DNA of 11,577 nucleotides from Ophiosphaerella korrae (taxonomy: Eukaryota; Ascomycota; Dothideomycetes; Pleosporales; Phaeosphaeriaceae): positions 1 to 11,577 of the forward strand of contig JALNQF010000897.1 of the NCBI GenBank assembly GCA_028456385.1. Direction: 5' to 3'. Each line of letters begins with the position of its first letter. The stretch's first letter is position 1. The translations under genes and the position numbers were made by a program. The notes beneath the pieces were generated by a model that was not told the origin of the DNA, searched no databases, and was given only the letters and a program-made list of their open reading frames with translations. Shown here one piece after another: positions 8,741-11,577 of the stretch.

Positions 8741-8850
8741 TAAATCTATCTATTAAGTATTAAAGCTTTTCTTTCCTTGTAGTTATTAACGTAGTAATTT
8801 AGGTCTCTATACCTAATACAACTGTAAAAGTCTAAACTTATACTTACTAC
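8740..8850 (-). pseudogene. Element B gag zinc knuckle with three of four ligands mutated
   Basis: On the minus strand 8820-8779 reads CIRYRDLNYYVNNY. The spacing fits the gag CCHC knuckle (C-x2-C-x4-H-x4-C) exactly if the Tyr at positions 4, 9 and 14 stand where Cys, His and Cys belong. Only the first Cys is kept. Each change is a single transition of the RIP type: TGC or TGT to TAC or TAT for Cys, and CAC or CAT to TAC or TAT for His. CCHC knuckles bind the element's RNA for packaging and mark the C-terminal end of gag, and this position upstream of protease agrees with that. It is an inference from spacing, but a close one. Confidence 0.7.
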
Positions 8851-10500
8851 GTTATTCTAATACTAAGGTCCTACGTTATTCTAAAATAGTAGTAGAAGGT
8901 TTTTTTAAAATTGTAGCCCTATCGCAAAAAGCGTTACTAACTATAGGTTTACTATAGCCTAAGGGGTTTATAGATACTTATTTACTTTAATTTATCTTTC
9001 TATAACTAAGTATACTTCTAGTAGCTAGATAAGTTCTTAGGCTTTAGCGTTTAGGTTGTTTATAGCTATAAAGGTAATTACTTAGAGTTTTATTATTTTA
9101 AAGTATTCTATAAGATTATTAACTTCTAATTATATAACTTCTATTCTTAGAAGTATTTAGACTCTTCTCTATCTTTAAGTCTAGTTATAAGAGTTAGGTA
9201 TAGGCTTTATATTAAGAAGCCTAAATATTCTTTTAGGTATTATATATAGCTATTTCCTATAGCTTATAAGCTTTAGTGCGCTTATAGTTCTCTTAAAAGC
9301 TAGGTTAAAACGTTCTACTTATAGGTCTCTCTATACTAGCTAGTTAAAGTACTTCTAAATTATTTAAAAGTTAAAGTCCTCTATATTTTTATTACTTAGG
9401 TTATATTTATTAAAGACTTTTTATAGGTAGTACTTATTAAGTCCTTTTACTAAGTAGTATCTCTTTATAGCCTTTATAATTATTCCTACTCTTTAGTACT
9501 TTATAAACTAAGGGCTAAAGTTATTAAAGTAGTCTTAAAGAGAGAGGTTGTCTATAAGTAAGTATTACTATAGCTAAGTTTAGAGTACTTCTTCTATCTC
9601 TTTTTATTATGCTTTATTAGACTCTTAGAACTTATTTTTTATTACTTCTCTAACCTTTACTTAATCTTTAGCTTTCTCTACTTCTATAAACTTAGTTATA
9701 CTTTATTTAATAATATCTTTTCTTATTTTATTACTAAACGCAATAATATTATAGATCTAGTCTCTAATAGGCTATCTATAAAAGATTACTTATTCTTTAA
9801 TACTATCTAGAAACTCTATTATATTAGTACTAGTAAACTTAAACTTCTTATCTATAAATAGGTTTTGTTCGCTAATATGTACTCTACTACTCTATTCTAC
9901 TATTATTTTAATAGCTACTATAAGCTAGCTAAATATCTCTAATAATATCTTAATTATTAGTTAGGGTGTATTTAGGATAGTAGAGCTATTATCTATTATT
10001 AGTGTACTAATTCTTTTAAGTATATCCTATAGTCCTTTAAGTATTAGGTTTAAGAGTCCTAAGTTATATAAGGAAGTTCTTAGCTAGTAGAGAGATAGCC
10101 TTAGTATAGTCTCTTTATTAGATAATAGGTTAGATCTTATAGCTTAGGATTACTTTATAATATTCTTTCCTTTACTTCTCTCTTTATACGTTATTTATCT
10201 ATAATTATAGTATACTACTTACTTCTACTAGGCTATTTCTTTTTACTATACTACTTATTATTCTATTCTATCCTTACTATTTTCTTACTAGTTATTTTTC
10301 TATTTTAATATTCTTGTTATCTATACTTCTACTAGCTATTTATTAAGTACCTAAGAGCTTGTTAAGAGCTTCTCTAATGTTTCCTATTAGCCTCTTTGTT
10401 TTTAGCTAGTTGCGCTACTTACCTTTTGTACTACCTATAGCTTCTTAGGTCTTAGGCTCTATATATTTATAGCGTATTCCTATTTTTATACTTATACTTA
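8850..10500 (-). pseudogene. Element B gag N-terminal and central region, degraded
   Basis: The pol frame continues upstream of the knuckle with coding-like segments: IPKRIFRLLNIKPIPNSYN (about 9184-9240), KVFNKYNLSNKNIEDFNF (9367-9420), KFTSTNIIEFLDSIKE (9793-9840) and VHISEQNLFIDKKF (9841-9882). The Asn-, Lys- and Ile-rich composition is partly a product of mutation. Gag proteins diverge quickly and no capsid motif can be named. Stops become denser above 10140, where the protein may be low in complexity or its end may be near. No start codon is identifiable, since ATG has been almost erased on this strand. Confidence 0.55.
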
Positions 10501-10696
10501 TACTATACCTATTCCTATACAAAATAAGTTAGCTTATCCTTAGTTTTATGTATATACCTATTCCTATACCTATTCTTATACCTATTCCTATACCTATTCC
10601 TATGCCTATTCCTATACCTGTTCCTATATCTATTCCTATACCTATCTATTCCTATATCTATTCCTGTACCTATCTATTCCTATATCTATTCTTATA
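10486..10696 (-). repeat. Imperfect 12-bp tandem repeat (plus strand CCTATTCCTATA)
   Basis: The plus strand carries a run of imperfect 12-bp units, best preserved at 10557-10640, with shortened units (CCTATCTATT) at 10640-10685 and an outlying patch at 10486-10520. In the element B frame on the minus strand, the best-preserved part reads Glu-stop-Val-stop repeatedly, the stops being TAG. If each TAG was CAG before mutation, the ancestral protein had a Gln-rich repeat of the form Glu-Gln-Val-Gln. Shorter units shift the phase, so the repeat is not in one frame throughout. It could equally be a microsatellite in the leader. The existence of the repeat is clear; the coding reading is an inference. 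Confidence 0.8.
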
Positions 10697-11200
10697 CTTT
10701 ACGTAATAGTGCGTAAGCTAGTACTCCTAAGGCTAAGGTTATAGGTTTAAGTTTTATATTAGTTGCTATTTATTATAAGGTTATGTACCTAATATAGATT
10801 TAGGGCCTAAGAGCTTATTAGTTTTAGGGATCTTGAACTTTATTAGCTAAACTAACTCTAAATATTATTCGCCCTCTTATAGGTTATATCCTACAACCTA
10901 AGGGCCTATTAGCTGCCTTCTCTTACTTCTCCTCCTTAATAGTTTGCCTCCTTATAAGCCCTTAGTACTTATATTTCCCTAGTAACTACTTACCTCCTTT
11001 TTACTATTCTTTTCTTTATAATACTCTACTACACTAGTAATTTACGTAGGTTTAGAGGTCTTTTCTTTCCTTAGTACTACTACTTAGGTTTAATACCTAG
11101 TGTAAGTACGCTCTTACTTAGGTATATATAGTAAGTATTAGCTAAAGCTTTATAACTTATAAAGTAGTTAAACTACTCTTTTTTAGTATATATTTATTTT
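10697..11200. other. No gene seen; possible leader or LTR remains upstream of element B
   Basis: No frame on either strand stays coding-like here. The part at 10800-11000 keeps more G and C than its surroundings (GCCCTC at 10870-10876, AGCTGCC at 10911-10917, CTCCTCC near 10939). On the minus strand it includes a TATAAGAGGGC string at about 10873-10883 that could be a promoter-like element of an LTR. No TG...CA ends, primer-binding site or matching copy at the other end of B was found by eye, so an LTR is only suggested by position. Confidence 0.3.
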
Positions 11201-11204
11201 TAGA

Positions 11205-11577
11205 ACGTTAGCGCTAGTACTAGTAAAAAGAGAGCGCTAGAAACCTTAACTAGAACTATAATATAGTAAACTTAAGAGGCTACCTAGCGCGCTATAGCTA
11301 AGGTAGGATCTAATTCCTAGTAGTATAGTTCTTTTTAGCTAGCTAGGCTTAATTAAGAGTTAGCTATAATTAGCTATCTTGTAGTAACTCTAGCGTAAGT
11401 AAAAAAGCTACTAGCGTAGTTCTAGGTTATAGAGAGGCCTATAGAAGTAAAATATTTATAGAGATCTACTATTATATAAGGTAGACTTTACGTAAGATAA
11501 CTTAATAAGGTAGTTTTAATAATTAACTAAAAAGAGTAAATAGTAGATAAAGCTATCTAAGTAAGTACTAGGTATAT
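11205..11577 (+). pseudogene. Element D: weak degraded coding frame running off the right edge
   Basis: From about 11205 the plus strand (codon starts 0 modulo 3) shows a coding-like frame broken by stops: LALVLVKKRALETLTRTII at 11208-11264, LAIISYLVVTLA, then VIERPIEVKYL near 11430-11460 and LNKVVLIIN near 11500-11527. Strand composition also turns A-rich here, as in element A on the same strand and unlike the T-rich plus strand over element B. This suggests the start of another plus-strand element, perhaps its gag region, but no motif supports a family name and the frame is cut by the window edge. Confidence is low. Confidence 0.3.

Larger units (their letters stand above)
5010..10700 (-). 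mobile_element. Element B: RIP-degraded Ty3/gypsy retrotransposon lacking a visible integrase
   Basis: A second gypsy-type polyprotein lies on the minus strand. It reads in one frame (highest base of each codon 0 modulo 3) from about 10500 down to about 5010, roughly 1800 codons with stops but no frameshift found. The order is gag with a zinc knuckle, protease, reverse transcriptase, RNase H. Motif wording differs clearly from element A (for example SLIDFFS at the first catalytic Asp, and LVKKKD followed by RDANLPLNLDKFLEEF), so it is a different family, of a type I recognise from ascomycete genomes. No integrase or chromodomain follows RNase H. LTRs were not recognised on either side. The plus strand is T-rich here, mirroring an A-rich coding strand. 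Confidence 0.92.

Noticed and set aside
1..10500. A reassigned genetic code (TAA and TAG read as Gln, as in ciliates), which would make both frames open
   Set aside because: TAG also stands at conserved Trp positions (3860-3862, 3890-3892, 6508-6510), and catalytic Asp, Gly, Cys and His are replaced at the same time. Point mutation explains all of this; reassignment does not.
10486..10696. CRISPR-like array
   Set aside because: The units are contiguous 12-bp imperfect repeats without unique spacers, in a eukaryotic repeat-rich context.
10697..11200. tRNA or other structural RNA genes in the G+C-richer blocks
   Set aside because: No cloverleaf-compatible arms or A-box and B-box signals could be found by eye here or elsewhere in the window.
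1..11577. Mitochondrial or plasmid DNA, because of the high AT content
   Set aside because: No rRNA, tRNA or respiratory genes are seen. The content is nuclear-type gypsy elements, one with a chromodomain, and the AT richness follows a C-to-T pattern.

Overview
The window is a stretch of repeat-rich filamentous ascomycete DNA that appears heavily damaged by repeat-induced point mutation (RIP). It is AT-rich and crowded with TA. CA and TG are scarce outside a few contexts, and every long reading frame is broken by TAA and TAG. No intact gene is present. The organism is inferred from the RIP signature, the fungal-type Ty3/gypsy families and the absence of anything bacterial; no species can be named.

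Layout. (1) Positions 1 to about 3958, plus strand: element A, a Ty3/gypsy chromovirus polyprotein entering from the left edge. It stays in one reading frame (codon starts 2 modulo 3) through a gag-like part, protease, reverse transcriptase, RNase H, H2C2 zinc finger, integrase and terminal chromodomain. (2) About 3951-4560, minus strand, tail to tail with A: element C, a degraded small gene with a cysteine-pair motif followed by a charged, probably coiled-coil tail. (3) 4560-5010: a non-coding gap, including a less mutated patch and nested inverted repeats built on a TAATCTA-type unit. (4) About 5010-10700, minus strand: element B, a second and different Ty3/gypsy polyprotein (gag with zinc knuckle, protease, reverse transcriptase, RNase H). 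Its frame stops making sense just after RNase H, and no integrase is seen. Its N-terminal side holds an imperfect tandem repeat. (5) 10700-11200: no gene, possibly leader or LTR remains. (6) 11205 to the right edge, plus strand: weak signs of another degraded coding frame, element D.

Nothing here can be expressed as an enzyme. Stops fall where the families have Gln or Trp. Catalytic Asp residues of both reverse transcriptases and both proteases, and zinc ligands, are replaced by the transition products expected from RIP (Asp to Asn, Cys or His to Tyr). Yet both polyprotein frames stay in register over thousands of bases, so point transitions rather than insertions or deletions dominate the decay. 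I see no new functional system. The points most worth following are the apparent sequence context of the mutation, the missing integrase of B, the element C family and the inverted-repeat cluster at the junction.
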